From positions 1 to 17,688 of the forward strand of contig JBEKYH010000040.1 of the NCBI GenBank assembly GCA_049511115.1: a DNA stretch of 17,688 nucleotides, in the 5' to 3' direction. The DNA comes from JBEKYH01 sp049511115. GTDB lineage: Bacteria; Planctomycetota; Phycisphaerae; Tepidisphaerales; Tepidisphaeraceae. The translations under genes and the position numbers were made by a program. Numbering within the stretch: the stretch's first letter is position 1; each line of letters starts with the position of its first letter. A model generated the notes under the pieces. It was not told the origin of the DNA. It ran no database searches and saw only the letters and a program-made list of their open reading frames with translations. Below, piece by piece: positions 9,301-15,861 of the stretch.

Positions 9301-10515
9301 CTGGACACCCTGGACATCGACGCCGGCACGTTCACGGTTCCCGCCGACGCTCCTGGCAGCGGCGCGCTGGATTACACCCTGGGCACGGTCTCGATCGCCT
9401 CCGGCGCCAAGCTGGTGCTTGCCGCCTCGGATGTTCCGGCAGATCAAACCGTTCTCGCCGTCAACCGTCTTACTGTGGCCGGGACGGTCGATATCACCGA
9501 CAACATCGTCGAGATCAATTACACTCCCGGCAGCGATCCGATTACCACGATTCAGGGATATCTAAACAGCGGCTACAACAGTGACGAGTGGACCGGCACG
9601 GGAATCACCAGCAGCAACGCCGCGGCCAACCCCGGTTTGTACGCCGTGGGCTATGTCGACGGAAATCTCGACGCTGGAACGCCGGCCGCCGCCAATCAGA
9701 TTCTCATCAAGAACACGCTGGCAGGCGACGCGAACCTCGACGGCGTCGTCAACTTCGCGGACCTGCTCGTCGTCGCACAAAACTTCAATCACACCCTCGA
9801 CACCCACGGCAATCCAATCGACTGGGCCGACGGCGATTTCAATTATGACGGCAAAGTGAATTTTGCCGACCTGCTCCTCGTCGCGCAGAATTTCAACAAG
9901 CGTCTAGCCGCCGGGCAGTCAGTGCAGACGCCGCTTTCGTCGAGCCCACCGGCCGAAGCCGCAACCGAAACCGCAACGCCGGCGCCAGCGGCGGACGCGC
10001 AACCGATCCCCGCAACCACCAACGCCGCCGCACCCGATCCAGTTCTACCCGCGCCTATGGTCACGACCAATTTGACCGCTTCCAATCCGGCACTGTTGGC
10101 CGCGACATCGCTGCCGGCCGCACCTGAAATATCGTTGCCGCCAACGACGGTCATGCCCGCCCCGGCGGTGACATCGAGCGTCCCCGTGCTGAATACCATT
10201 GCGCCCGCCCCTGCGATTCCGACCGAGTTGACGGCTTCTCCGACGCTTACTGCGGCAAGCATCGTTGACGCCAGGATTTCCCACATAAAGACGATACGGA
10301 CCCGGTCCGCACCAGAGGCGAGGGGCGCCACCAACATCACGGCGCCCAGTAACGTCTACATCCGGTCGGCGAAGCCCCGGCTGGTGGTCGCGATGCCGCC
10401 GGCCTTGCCAACGGACGGCATCACCAATGATGCTTTGGCCGGCGTCTGGAACGATGTTTCAACCGCGGGTAATCTCCTCTTTTCGGACTCGCGGCATCGC
10501 GATCTATTGCGGTGA
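352..10515 (+). CDS. Giant LEPR-XLL, CARDB-like and dockerin surface/secreted protein (3387 aa)
   Basis: No catalytic site is recognised; the role is probably extracellular (adhesion, matrix or surface layer). The N-terminus is basic, then MEALEQRILLSA (25-36), a LEPR-XLL-type motif with Q for P and no classical hydrophobic signal peptide. Residues about 40-1345 hold beta-sandwich modules resembling pre-peptidase C-terminal domains, with recurring final strands near 245, 465, 736, 885 and 1171 (e.g. GTYLLAVS, GTFIVVVS). CARDB-like modules follow at about 1353-1450, 2487-2601, 2604-2720 and 2719-2833. Residues 1757-1890 contain alternating amphipathic strands. Residues about 2000-2350 hold six propeller-like repeats. 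Two dockerin calcium loops lie at 3125-3182, then a Pro/Ala/Thr-rich tail (3184-3303) and a basic end. I count only two cysteines (1132, 2853). The ATG at 352 is chosen because family members carry a short basic stretch before the motif; M25 is the alternative. The gene is monocistronic and converges with the purine operon. Confidence 0.93.
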   Translation: MRNRKKYRGRAKSRVIRAFEKNPPMEALEQRILLSAFQTLLPPGLTTGALTQHGQGAMSFKFSVDNATPGELTQFTTVAGAGNTQDNETTIQLFDSNGNSLAFAGTGSPNESISYALQSGQVYTVSFLDSIINASGTSQLTYNINTGPQAMADTVAINPATGTATLTADAAPDAFVGAGDVRYFPISFLDGGSSGTVAITAAAPDTSVDATLFDLVNGSYQQIANGTGLPTLPVTPPAGQNLTDGTYLLAVSPLNYTAPPQAFTITASASSLLVPATINPSAVTATLQESLQVPVTGPLTTQNVLEFAPEVYVFTAPVSGPLSVTSYSEQYAIYGPGGSTLLQVSSGGSTTTLNVTAGTTYYVATVPNGIDGELDLSQAYTPTFIAIGSSAGEQTGLGTIPSTFSLTPASGSAFIVLQLTPNGGSTLTPELQVGGPNFGDQINVNTYTATGPGKPLTVVLPTDTGPYTVLTTSTGGTGTQTLQYQAITPPATIPIDQLPTETIGVNSGGFTTTAQPATLGAPVGAQFYEFGQQGVTTPSSLTETSSGATAVLLHYVQNGSVLQLADSASPYGGNSASVSDVLANNTLQAVVALPVGFSSAGTVEVSVAGPAPAPAGVEMIPSSKTVLKNLQFVTEYFDDLTINNAQLTSDSQVQYYSTQLPYNLTDAADYVTFTPVASATLAATVSVYEYSAGTSTLLASGTNAPGQPLSLIIPVVPTETLSFLVQAMSGAAVADGKYNLALEVDTTNPNSFLVTQTSFYPYTSNQTSGNNYLPNGLTITSIPFGSASGVAGDFTSSVGYSSNGTGSIQMFKFSPLQGVPFEVYTTDTDASVNTDINLYYLNSSNVYTALGTGLSQDYYPADRSQVDAKLIVNNTDFVASQTDNATTFYVVVMNEQGTQGRYQIYATVPPAPASEGPGNEQDAADFVTGVDDIVGESANLEASAAVVSNNEVLSLLTPDDIASGAAATLDITGGTNGESITVKLTDTLVFDGIHETITLATLTGTYSSSNGLTLNVPSGILGPSATIGVEVSSPTFPSSDLFLNFVFQGAAASGPVPPGTITNINGGFNSAFSRLDPSPQGIFPDNISYLFESPTSGTLKEEVLSVGVTGTVAIDVSASTGLSNIAVGLYYCSGAPTNESLPPYSEAYLVDYTNNGNGNGNYTISDDVDAGTFIVVVSGTAAYGSSLSISGSVPAYNAIQVTPEPSTGTTGVTEQVIDSSGFPTGYVQGTYGFPNGEFDTQFYEATIPPNGNGQPVSLTIIDNEDGAASEPSPDGEGQISATIWSDVNGTFTQVGAGTILVNDAASPAVYQGTLTATDTPTSGTEYFFGIDFNGYSGNAHISINTPVFTSGTPDLDVNQIQLSPANGQTMVVTTISDHSLAPSPVAMAELSFTNISTPDVFGIEPLGPYGSYQITQLWTPDKPSDTVTFTADPNDQIKELTKANNVLSVALSTVDNSLPAITIALADTKMTGESSAGPTTGGGTWGRYISGVSGQSTNVLVNATQSSGDIYQVTVGGLDYTYAPNSVGGVFTGNQTYSTTGSNTSESEKLPIDFGSLYPTSSSIPNQIQFQVLDRYGLRSPLGTQTVDVVPTPRFFTGTYPPPPGTTGSNGEITFSAATHTFSFAFEDDLVNESDTVNSLLGTTVPVLGDKQNAFLVRLYGSGTAGLNPGSQGATINLPLSGEVSLEVVNNNVFDETYTGSANLGNGVTFHSNMVLNGRTLEPGTATVSLDLSNLSVFNYETPLIPLFAYGIPGIAAIEAGFKFGINAGLSAGATLGLNPAFLTNPSPSTLDLGIASPTYIEPSVEGTASVVGEVSILGFDIADITGTVGLKLNIIIGLDNSNPAAVFPPADLLGDQSPGDLGVAVSADITIGLSASVIIIGNIFSFNDTIPLGLLVDDVNDGIFLTDPPTTSGGLNNFIPPGSGASSADAVAEFDEALTDPAALISQLIPLAAGNEVETTTSGTSLVGAYPIDPTPQIVINNTSASDTALSVQTINAGTPSSPLANLEVSTRTNGTWSAPTLLSEANDVSKPTLALTNGSPGNSAAVVVYSADSAAGSPAGQTVNQRLDDEDIRFRYFNGTTWGPEQVVSTANDEQDPSVAFNSGGTGVLAWVQNSDTAPVNSSGDFDTASNQIDASIWLPATDTWSTPLAVTSTNGVANTDPATFVDSSGNRYVVWVQGAAAGNELAYSMYTGSSWTAPKPLPVLGLPAGQFNSVAIGADTAGRIDVLFTYGVSNSDGTFTSTLYNRPTTLAGFTSPATVEQVSSGANYSDLQVTNAANGTLVAYWEQSDGVNNQIFSSTLSYVGSADTPWTTPNQLTDDPNVAMEPSLAVDGNGLLQVLYDNDLPYNGISNGSPTDPSVGAPLAAGVASSSVQALPQFSFTSGLAFANYTTAAPAGTTVTGIATITNRGFATAPVTISAYSGLPATGTLVSSQTVTLAPGTTFNISQLFTVAAGDATYSIQLTTPGAQAFDTTENLSTATLNGLADLSAVSLTPSDPNPQPGEAITLTANIQNLSTIAVGAFTVTLYSGDPLAPQFPVTVLANQQVTGMSGLQDLMLNFPVTLPSGAGDDVYTVVVDSGALITESTRGNNEARYEVDFQADPAIYPTTGVGPAVTATLLNSSGPDNVEVVVDVANLGTASIANVPIDLSYGLYGSALTAVGQQVIASLPANSTAILEFSATGVAGDNVYQASVDPSVQAQDFNLSDNVGTTDLNVQGLADLSVSQNGVFPSAFAAGSPLTLNAVISNSGIAGAADVPVTVLLTNTVTGSDMTVATASVSIAAFSQQDVSFPLNTSEWENGSYTLTIEVDPGQVIPQSSRAGNTLVIPITITSPVIISAPVVYLSYNSGYCDVFYNTTGTGTPAQQILLSTASTLEVTQGNFANQTLTVNFSSGDPLPAGQLIYSPPAGGTNALNIIGSIFSDAVGVTGSTVTISNVYGSAAIAYSGVSSITFNGNGGNDTLTQQTQPGGEASLVFYQPTALDTLDIDAGTFTVPADAPGSGALDYTLGTVSIASGAKLVLAASDVPADQTVLAVNRLTVAGTVDITDNIVEINYTPGSDPITTIQGYLNSGYNSDEWTGTGITSSNAAANPGLYAVGYVDGNLDAGTPAAANQILIKNTLAGDANLDGVVNFADLLVVAQNFNHTLDTHGNPIDWADGDFNYDGKVNFADLLLVAQNFNKRLAAGQSVQTPLSSSPPAEAATETATPAPAADAQPIPATTNAAAPDPVLPAPMVTTNLTASNPALLAATSLPAAPEISLPPTTVMPAPAVTSSVPVLNTIAPAPAIPTELTASPTLTAASIVDARISHIKTIRTRSAPEARGATNITAPSNVYIRSAKPRLVVAMPPALPTDGITNDALAGVWNDVSTAGNLLFSDSRHRDLLR

Positions 10516-10576
10516 GCAGACTGGATCGTTGATGGCCGACGTCGTACAGCCAGCAAGATGGGTTGGAGGATGCGGT

Positions 10577-10634
10577 TGCCGGACTCGAATGACATGTGTC
10601 GCGACACAAGTTGTCTTGATTCTGCATGTATTTC
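10577..10634. repeat. 58-bp dispersed repeat, copy B, downstream of the giant gene
   Basis: This is the second copy of the sequence at 1-58, in direct orientation, starting 61 nt after the stop codon of the giant gene. The palindrome is reduced here. The inner 14 bp TGTGTCGCGACACA (10595-10608) are intact, but the next pair outwards has become A opposite A, so it no longer matches. The hairpin form would have a CGCG loop on a 5-bp stem with no following T-run, so it is a poor intrinsic terminator and reads more like a dyad for a DNA-binding protein. The 10,576-bp distance between copies spans the whole giant gene and its leader. Confidence 0.8.
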
Positions 10635-10643
10635 CATGTATCT

Positions 10644-10661
10644 CGGTGTCATCGGTGTCAT
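10644..10661. repeat. 9-bp tandem duplication next to repeat copy B
   Basis: The unit CGGTGTCAT occurs twice head to tail immediately after repeat copy B. Copy A is not followed by this unit, so it is not part of the shared 58 bp. It is short and could be a slippage product. I infer no function. Confidence 0.6.
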
Positions 10662-10676
10662 CGAATCCGCATTTTT

Positions 10677-10745
<69 letters not shown>

Positions 10746-10750
10746 TTCCC

Positions 10751-10780
10751 ACCCGCGTTTTCAATCGTGAAAACGCGGGT
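10751..10780. terminator. Perfect 13-bp-stem hairpin between convergent genes
   Basis: ACCCGCGTTTTCA and its exact reverse complement TGAAAACGCGGGT flank a 4-nt loop (ATCG). The last base of the hairpin is also the last base of the xdhB stop codon on the minus strand. Neither strand has a clear U-run after the stem (plus side CATCGTCTTG, minus side GGGAACGAGG). It is therefore either a bidirectional terminator of non-classical type or a structure protecting mRNA 3' ends. Its position, where the giant gene and the purine operon run toward each other, supports a termination role. Confidence 0.5.
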
Positions 10781-13104
10781 CATCGTCTTGTCCACTTCGT
10801 CAGAACCCTCTCGTGAGTGCCTTTGTTCTGAGCCAAGCCCATCAATATCTCTTCTCCCGTGGCGGGTAACCGTAATCGCGGCGCGTGCTCGGAGTTGAGA
10901 TACGACAGCGCATTCTTCGCTGCCAGCCAGACGCTGACGCCCAGAAGCAGCGGCGGTTCGCCCAGGGCCTTGCTGCGGTAAAGGCTCACATCATTATGCG
11001 GATTGTCCAGGAAGCGCAGATTGAAGATTTCCGGCACGTCGCTGATCGCGGGGATTTTGTACGTCGTGGGCGAGTGCGAGAGCAGTTCGCCGGTTGCTGA
11101 CCAGACCAATTCCTCGCTGGTCACCCATCCCATTCCCTGAACGAATCCGCCGATGATCTGGCCGCGGTCGATGCCGGGGTTGATCGGACGGCCGGCGTCG
11201 AGGATCAGGTCAGCGCGTGTCGCCTTCATCTGCCCGGTGAAGCGGTCGATGAGCACTTCGGCGCCGGCGACGCCGTTGGTGAAGTACAGGAATGGCGTGC
11301 CTTTGCCGGCGGCGCGATCGAAATCCACGCCGGGTGTGGCGTAAAAGCCGCGCTCGCCGAGACTGACGCGCTGTTCGTAGGCGAGGGCGACCACCTGCTT
11401 AAACGGGAGCGAGCGCTCGGGCCGGCGCATGTCAAATACGTTGCCATTTTCAAATCGAACCTGGGCCGTCTCAGCGTTTAACATCTGCGCTGCCACGTCG
11501 GCCAGCCGCGAGCGCAATCGGCGGCAGGCTTCGGCGGCGGCGGCGCCATTGAGATCCGTCCAGCACGAGGCGGCCGTGGGAGAGGTGTTGTTGTTCTTGT
11601 CCGTGCTGGTAGCCGAGACGATGACGCGCCCATATTCGACGCCGAGTTCCTCAGCCACGACCTGGGCGATGCGCGTGTAAACGCCCTGGCCCATTTCGGT
11701 GGCCCCGGTGCTGACCATGACCGAACCGTCCAGGTAAACATTCACCAGGGCGTTGGCCTGGTTCATCGTGCGCCGGGTGAAGGAGATGCCAAACTTCACG
11801 GCCGATATGGCAAGGCCGCGCAGATGCGTCGCCGAGCGGCGATTGAATTCAGTGATCTCCTCTCGCCGCTGGTCGTATTCGCATTCACGCCGCAGGGAGG
11901 CGAATAGCTCGGGCAAGGTGTTGTTGCGCACCACCTGGCCGTAAGGCGCGATATTGCGCGGCTCAGCCCCGTAGCAGTTGGTTTCTCTGATATCCAGGGC
12001 GTCGCGCTTCAGGGCGAAGGCGATCTCCTCCAGGATATTCTCCATGCACGCGACGGCCTGCGGGCCGCCGAAGCCGCGGAAGGCGGTGTTGCTGGGCAGG
12101 TTGGTTTTGCAGACGCGTCCGGTGATGCGGACATTGGGGAGGTAATACGCGTTATCGACGTGCAGCATGGCCCGTTCCAGCACCGCCATCGACAGATCGA
12201 GCGAGCAGCCGCCGTTCGACCAGAGCTTCACGTCCAGCGCCGTGATGCGCCCGTCAGCCTCGGATCCAGCTTCATAGGCCGCCTTGAATGGATGGCGTTT
12301 GCCGGTGAAGCGCATGTCGTCGTCTTTGGTGTAGAGAAAGCGCACGGGGCGATTCGTGGCGGCGGCCAGAAGCGCTGCCATCATTGCCGGTTGGGCGGCC
12401 TGCGTTTCCTTTCCTCCAAAACCGCCGCCCATTCTTTGGCAAACGACCGTGACGTGATTGAGCGGAACATCCAGGGCTTCGGCCACCATGGCCTGCACTT
12501 CGCTCGGATGCTGCGTCGAGGAATGGACGAACATGGTCCGCCGCTCGCCGGGAATGGCGATGGCGATTTGCGATTCCAGGTAGAAGTGATCCTGGCCGCC
12601 CATTTCCAGAACGCCCTGGATGCGCTGCGCCGCGGCGCTCAGGCCGGCCGTGATATCGCCGCGCTCGATGCCGCGCTCCTCGCCCTCGAACGAACCGGCG
12701 CTGATGGCCTGATCTATGGTGAAAATCGCCGGCAATTCGTCCATTTCCACGACGACGGCTCTTCGCGCGAGGTCCAGAACATCGGCGGATGCGGCGGCGA
12801 TGATGGCCAGCGGCTGGCCGAGAAAAACCGCTTCGTCTTCGACGAGGAGTGATTCATCCTTGACCGCCGGCCCGAAAATGTTGTGGCCGGAGATGTCAGA
12901 GTGCGTCAGGATCGCAGCCACGCCGGGAAGATTGCGCGCCGCCGAGACATCCAATTTGCGCAGGCGGCCGTGGGCCACGGGACTGGGGACGATTCCCGCG
13001 AGGAGTTCGCCGGATAGCGGAGCCAGGTCATCGAGAAAGCGCGATTCTCCCGTGACGTGCGTGGCGGCCGAATCATGCGCGATGTCTTTTCCAATGATCG
13101 ACAT
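10780..13104 (-). CDS. xdhB: Xanthine dehydrogenase, molybdopterin-binding large subunit
   Basis: This is the catalytic subunit that hydroxylates hypoxanthine and xanthine to urate at a molybdenum cofactor; electrons pass to the iron-sulfur and FAD subunit XdhA. Its 774 residues fit the XdhB family. By motif alignment to bovine xanthine oxidoreductase the active-site residues are present: Gln198 in SSTQHP (bovine Q767), Glu233 in GGGFGGKE (E802), Arg311 in LERAMLH (R880), Phe345 in FRGFGGPQ (F914), Phe442-Thr443 (F1009-T1010) and Glu716 in GEPPL (E1261). Glu233 and Arg311 together indicate purine rather than aldehyde specificity. The ATG at 13104 is 2 nt after the xdhA stop and is preceded by GGAAGGGG with a 10-nt spacer. 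It is the last gene of the operon; no xdhC follows because the next gene is convergent. Confidence 0.96.
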   Translation of the reverse strand: MSIIGKDIAHDSAATHVTGESRFLDDLAPLSGELLAGIVPSPVAHGRLRKLDVSAARNLPGVAAILTHSDISGHNIFGPAVKDESLLVEDEAVFLGQPLAIIAAASADVLDLARRAVVVEMDELPAIFTIDQAISAGSFEGEERGIERGDITAGLSAAAQRIQGVLEMGGQDHFYLESQIAIAIPGERRTMFVHSSTQHPSEVQAMVAEALDVPLNHVTVVCQRMGGGFGGKETQAAQPAMMAALLAAATNRPVRFLYTKDDDMRFTGKRHPFKAAYEAGSEADGRITALDVKLWSNGGCSLDLSMAVLERAMLHVDNAYYLPNVRITGRVCKTNLPSNTAFRGFGGPQAVACMENILEEIAFALKRDALDIRETNCYGAEPRNIAPYGQVVRNNTLPELFASLRRECEYDQRREEITEFNRRSATHLRGLAISAVKFGISFTRRTMNQANALVNVYLDGSVMVSTGATEMGQGVYTRIAQVVAEELGVEYGRVIVSATSTDKNNNTSPTAASCWTDLNGAAAAEACRRLRSRLADVAAQMLNAETAQVRFENGNVFDMRRPERSLPFKQVVALAYEQRVSLGERGFYATPGVDFDRAAGKGTPFLYFTNGVAGAEVLIDRFTGQMKATRADLILDAGRPINPGIDRGQIIGGFVQGMGWVTSEELVWSATGELLSHSPTTYKIPAISDVPEIFNLRFLDNPHNDVSLYRSKALGEPPLLLGVSVWLAAKNALSYLNSEHAPRLRLPATGEEILMGLAQNKGTHERVLTKWTRR

Positions 13105-13106
13105 GA

Positions 13107-14609
13107 CTATTGCGCCCCTTCCGGATTGCGGAGCACGGGAGCAAGCCGGGTTGATCCACCGGGCACGTCGGCCGGTTCATCCGCTCCTTCGGGCGACTCA
13201 TCCATTTCATGCCAGAATCGGAGAAGAACATTGGCCGACAAAAGCCGTCGGTAATCAGCCGAGCCGCGCACGTCGGAAATAGGCGAGACTTCCTCCGCGC
13301 CCGAGGCGGCCGCGATGTGGAAGTTCTCCAGCGACAGCGCCCGGCCGCGAAGGAGCGATTCGGTTTTCTCCAGTCTCATCACCACCGGAGCGACGCCCGC
13401 ATAGGCGATGCGAATATCGCCAATCATTTTCCCGTCGCGCCGCATCCAGATCGCGGCGGCGAGGCTGGAAATATCCAGGTCTTTGCGCTTGGAGATTTTG
13501 TAGAGCCTGTAAATCTCACCGGGCCGCGGCAAGCGGATTCGCACGGCCGTCAGCATCTCGTCAGGCGCGAGAACGGTTTTGCGATAGCCCGTATAAAACT
13601 GCCGCAATTCGACCCGGCGAACTCCGCGCGGGCTGGTAAGTTCGATTTGTGTCTCCAGGACGAAGAGAGCGCAAATCGCGTCGCCGATGGGCGAACCGTT
13701 GACGAGATTGCCGGCCAGGGTGGCCGAGTTGCGAATCAAGGGAGAGCCGAACCACTGCAAAAACTCGGCCAATTCCGGCAGATGCTTTTCCGCAGCGTTC
13801 TCCAATTCAAAAAGCGTCGCGGCAGCGCCGACCTCCAGTACATCGCTATCGGCATGCATTGACCGCAATTCGTCAATTCCGCCGATGCTCATGACCATGC
13901 CCAGGCGTCGCGATCCCTTGTTGCATTGCACGCCGAGGTCGGTGGCCCCGGCGAGAATAAGGCAATCGGGATTCTGGGCGCGAAAGCGGACGGCCTGATC
14001 GACCGTGAGCGGCTTGTAGAAATACTTTGCCCCGGCCTGCACGCGGACTTCCTCTGTCGCGGCAGCCACGAGAGCCGATTGCATCAGTTGAGGCGGGTAA
14101 AGCTCATCGGGCGATTTCAGCGCCGCGATGTCGGTCTCCAATGCCGCGCGGATGATGGAATCATATCCCGTGCAGCGGCACAGATTCCCCACCAGGGCGC
14201 GCCGGACAGCGGAGGCGTCCAACGCGCGGTTGCGATTCATCAGGTCGTGCAGCGACACGATAAACCCCGGCGTGCAGAATCCGCATTGCGTTCCGTGGCA
14301 CTTGACCATCGACTTCTGGATCGGATTCAAATCGGCGGAATCGCGCAGACCCTCAACGGTAATCACATGAGCGGCATCAAGCTGAAAGAGCATCTGGATG
14401 CAGGAATTGACCGCGGCGTAATTAATTTTCGCGCCGGCGACTCTTCCCACCAGCACGGCGCACGCGCCGCAGTCGCCTTCGGCGCAGACGACTTTGGCCC
14501 CCGTCAAATGCCGGCGGCGGCGCAGGAATTCGGCGAGGGTGAGGAAGGCCTCCTCGCCTTCGACGCGGAGCGGCTGGCCATTCAGATAAAGCAGGAGGTG
14601 ATCACGCAT
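13107..14609 (-). CDS. xdhA: Xanthine dehydrogenase, iron-sulfur and FAD small subunit
   Basis: This subunit transfers electrons from the molybdenum site of XdhB through two [2Fe-2S] clusters to FAD and then to NAD+ or another acceptor. The plant-type ferredoxin domain has Cys42, Cys47, Cys50 and Cys70. The second cluster domain has Cys109, Cys112, Cys144 and Cys146 (CGFC and CRC). The FAD domain shows ILAGATDLG (218-226) and NSATLAGNLVNGSPIGD (294-310), followed by a CO-dehydrogenase-flavoprotein-type C-terminal domain. At 500 residues it has the fused length typical of bacterial XdhA. I use the ATG at 14609, which overlaps the guaD stop by 8 nt. An in-frame TTG at 14618 would add three residues. 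The only purine-rich site, AAAGGTGG at 14622-14629, is 12 nt from the ATG but 3 nt from the TTG, so the start is not fully settled. The C-terminal 30 residues are acidic and Pro/Gly-rich, likely disordered. Confidence 0.94.
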   Translation of the reverse strand: MRDHLLLYLNGQPLRVEGEEAFLTLAEFLRRRRHLTGAKVVCAEGDCGACAVLVGRVAGAKINYAAVNSCIQMLFQLDAAHVITVEGLRDSADLNPIQKSMVKCHGTQCGFCTPGFIVSLHDLMNRNRALDASAVRRALVGNLCRCTGYDSIIRAALETDIAALKSPDELYPPQLMQSALVAAATEEVRVQAGAKYFYKPLTVDQAVRFRAQNPDCLILAGATDLGVQCNKGSRRLGMVMSIGGIDELRSMHADSDVLEVGAAATLFELENAAEKHLPELAEFLQWFGSPLIRNSATLAGNLVNGSPIGDAICALFVLETQIELTSPRGVRRVELRQFYTGYRKTVLAPDEMLTAVRIRLPRPGEIYRLYKISKRKDLDISSLAAAIWMRRDGKMIGDIRIAYAGVAPVVMRLEKTESLLRGRALSLENFHIAAASGAEEVSPISDVRGSADYRRLLSANVLLRFWHEMDESPEGADEPADVPGGSTRLAPVLRNPEGAQ

Positions 14610-15861
14610 GGGATTCAAACACCACCTTTCCGGCCAATGTCACCCGGCGCACCGCCGGCTGGGGATCGTCCAGATTGGCGGGAATAATCGCGGCGACGGC
14701 CTGCGACGCCGTCGCCAGATTTGTCGAATCTGCCGGGCGCACCTCAATGAACGACATCGGCTTTCCCGGAATCAGTTGCCCAAGGTCGCCGTCAAGGCCC
14801 AGCGCTTTTGCCGGCGCCAGAGTGGCCAGGTAAAGCGCCTGCTCGGCCGTCGCGACACCTGCTTGCACCTGAAGAAATCGGCCCATTTCCGCGAGCATGG
14901 AAACTGTCGGCGACGCGCCGACGTCCGTGGCCAGGGCGAAGGGAATCTTGTGATCCATCACCTGCGCCAGTTGCATGCGTCCTGAACCAAGGTGGAAATT
15001 GGAGGTGGGGCAATGCGCAATGGTTGACCCGTTCCGAGCCAGGATGGTCCACTCTTCGGGCCGCATGTGAATGCAATGGGCGACGATGCACGGTTGGTCG
15101 AGGAGGCCGTCGCGCCGGTACACATCAGTATAGCCCGAATATTGCGGATACAACTGCCGCTCCACGAAATTCTTCTCGGCACATTGCTCATTGAGATGGG
15201 TCTGGGTGCGAAGGTCAAAGCGGCGGGCTAATTTCGCCGCTTTTTGCCGCAGCGGCGTATCGACGGCCACGGCGAAGCGGTCGGTGACGATCAACCTTCG
15301 CCCAAACTCTTCGGCCAGGCGCTCGACATCGCGCTCGAGATTGTCTTCGTCGGTTCGCAGGTCCGCCGGGCAATTCTGGTTCATCATGACTAGCCCGACG
15401 CTCCATGTTGCCGGCAGGGAAGCCAGGGCGATCGACGTGGCTTGCGCGGAGACCATCATGTAAGCGGCCCCGCCCACAACGCCATGCGAGAGCGTATCGG
15501 CGCGAAACTGATCGACCGCGCGGCGAGCCTGATCGGCGGCATGGCATCGCGCTTCGGCGGGGAATACGTTGCGGTTCAACCCGGCGAGAAGGGTTCCTTC
15601 CTTGGCCCCGGGAGGGATACCTTCGAGAAACCTTCCGCGCACCGGGTGCTGGGGAACATGCGTATGAATGTCGAGCAGCGGCGGCAGCATGACGCCGTCA
15701 CTCTCGCGCGTCGCCGCAGCGCCGGCGGCGAGTTGATTCCAGTCGCCGGCGAAGGTGAGAACGCCGCACTCATCACCGGCCAACGCTCCATCGGAATGAA
15801 AATCGACGTGCCCGTCCGGCCGCGGAATCAGCAGCGGACCGCGGACGACCTGCTTAAGCAT
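14602..15861 (-). CDS. guaD: Guanine deaminase (amidohydrolase superfamily)
   Basis: Hydrolyses guanine to xanthine and ammonia, feeding the adjacent xanthine dehydrogenase. With the chosen start it has 419 residues. Zinc-binding and catalytic motifs are visible: HTH (His66, His68), THLNE (His222, Glu225), AHCIH (His262 region), AHCPTSN (His283) and TDVGA (Asp313). HCPTSN followed by LGSG and then TDVGA is typical of guanine deaminase rather than of cytosine or adenosine deaminases. The frame stays open upstream to 16062, but those extra 67 residues lie inside allB and are low-complexity Arg/Ser/Ala sequence. The ATG at 15861 has GGAGG 7 nt upstream and overlaps the allB stop by 8 nt. A related enzyme acting on 8-oxoguanine or another aminopurine is the main alternative; the xanthine dehydrogenase neighbours favour guanine. 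Confidence 0.9.
   Translation of the reverse strand: MLKQVVRGPLLIPRPDGHVDFHSDGALAGDECGVLTFAGDWNQLAAGAAATRESDGVMLPPLLDIHTHVPQHPVRGRFLEGIPPGAKEGTLLAGLNRNVFPAEARCHAADQARRAVDQFRADTLSHGVVGGAAYMMVSAQATSIALASLPATWSVGLVMMNQNCPADLRTDEDNLERDVERLAEEFGRRLIVTDRFAVAVDTPLRQKAAKLARRFDLRTQTHLNEQCAEKNFVERQLYPQYSGYTDVYRRDGLLDQPCIVAHCIHMRPEEWTILARNGSTIAHCPTSNFHLGSGRMQLAQVMDHKIPFALATDVGASPTVSMLAEMGRFLQVQAGVATAEQALYLATLAPAKALGLDGDLGQLIPGKPMSFIEVRPADSTNLATASQAVAAIIPANLDDPQPAVRRVTLAGKVVFESHA

Noticed and set aside
10577..10610. On the minus strand the edge of the 58-bp repeat reads ATTCGAGTCC, like a tRNA T loop
   Set aside because: The flanking bases do not form a T stem and no anticodon or acceptor stem can be drawn, so I do not call a second tRNA remnant.
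12160..12852. 230-codon plus-strand frame within xdhB, and 253-codon frame at 13926-14687 within xdhA
   Set aside because: Both are opposite well-conserved enzyme genes whose active-site motifs are intact. The antisense products resemble no family.
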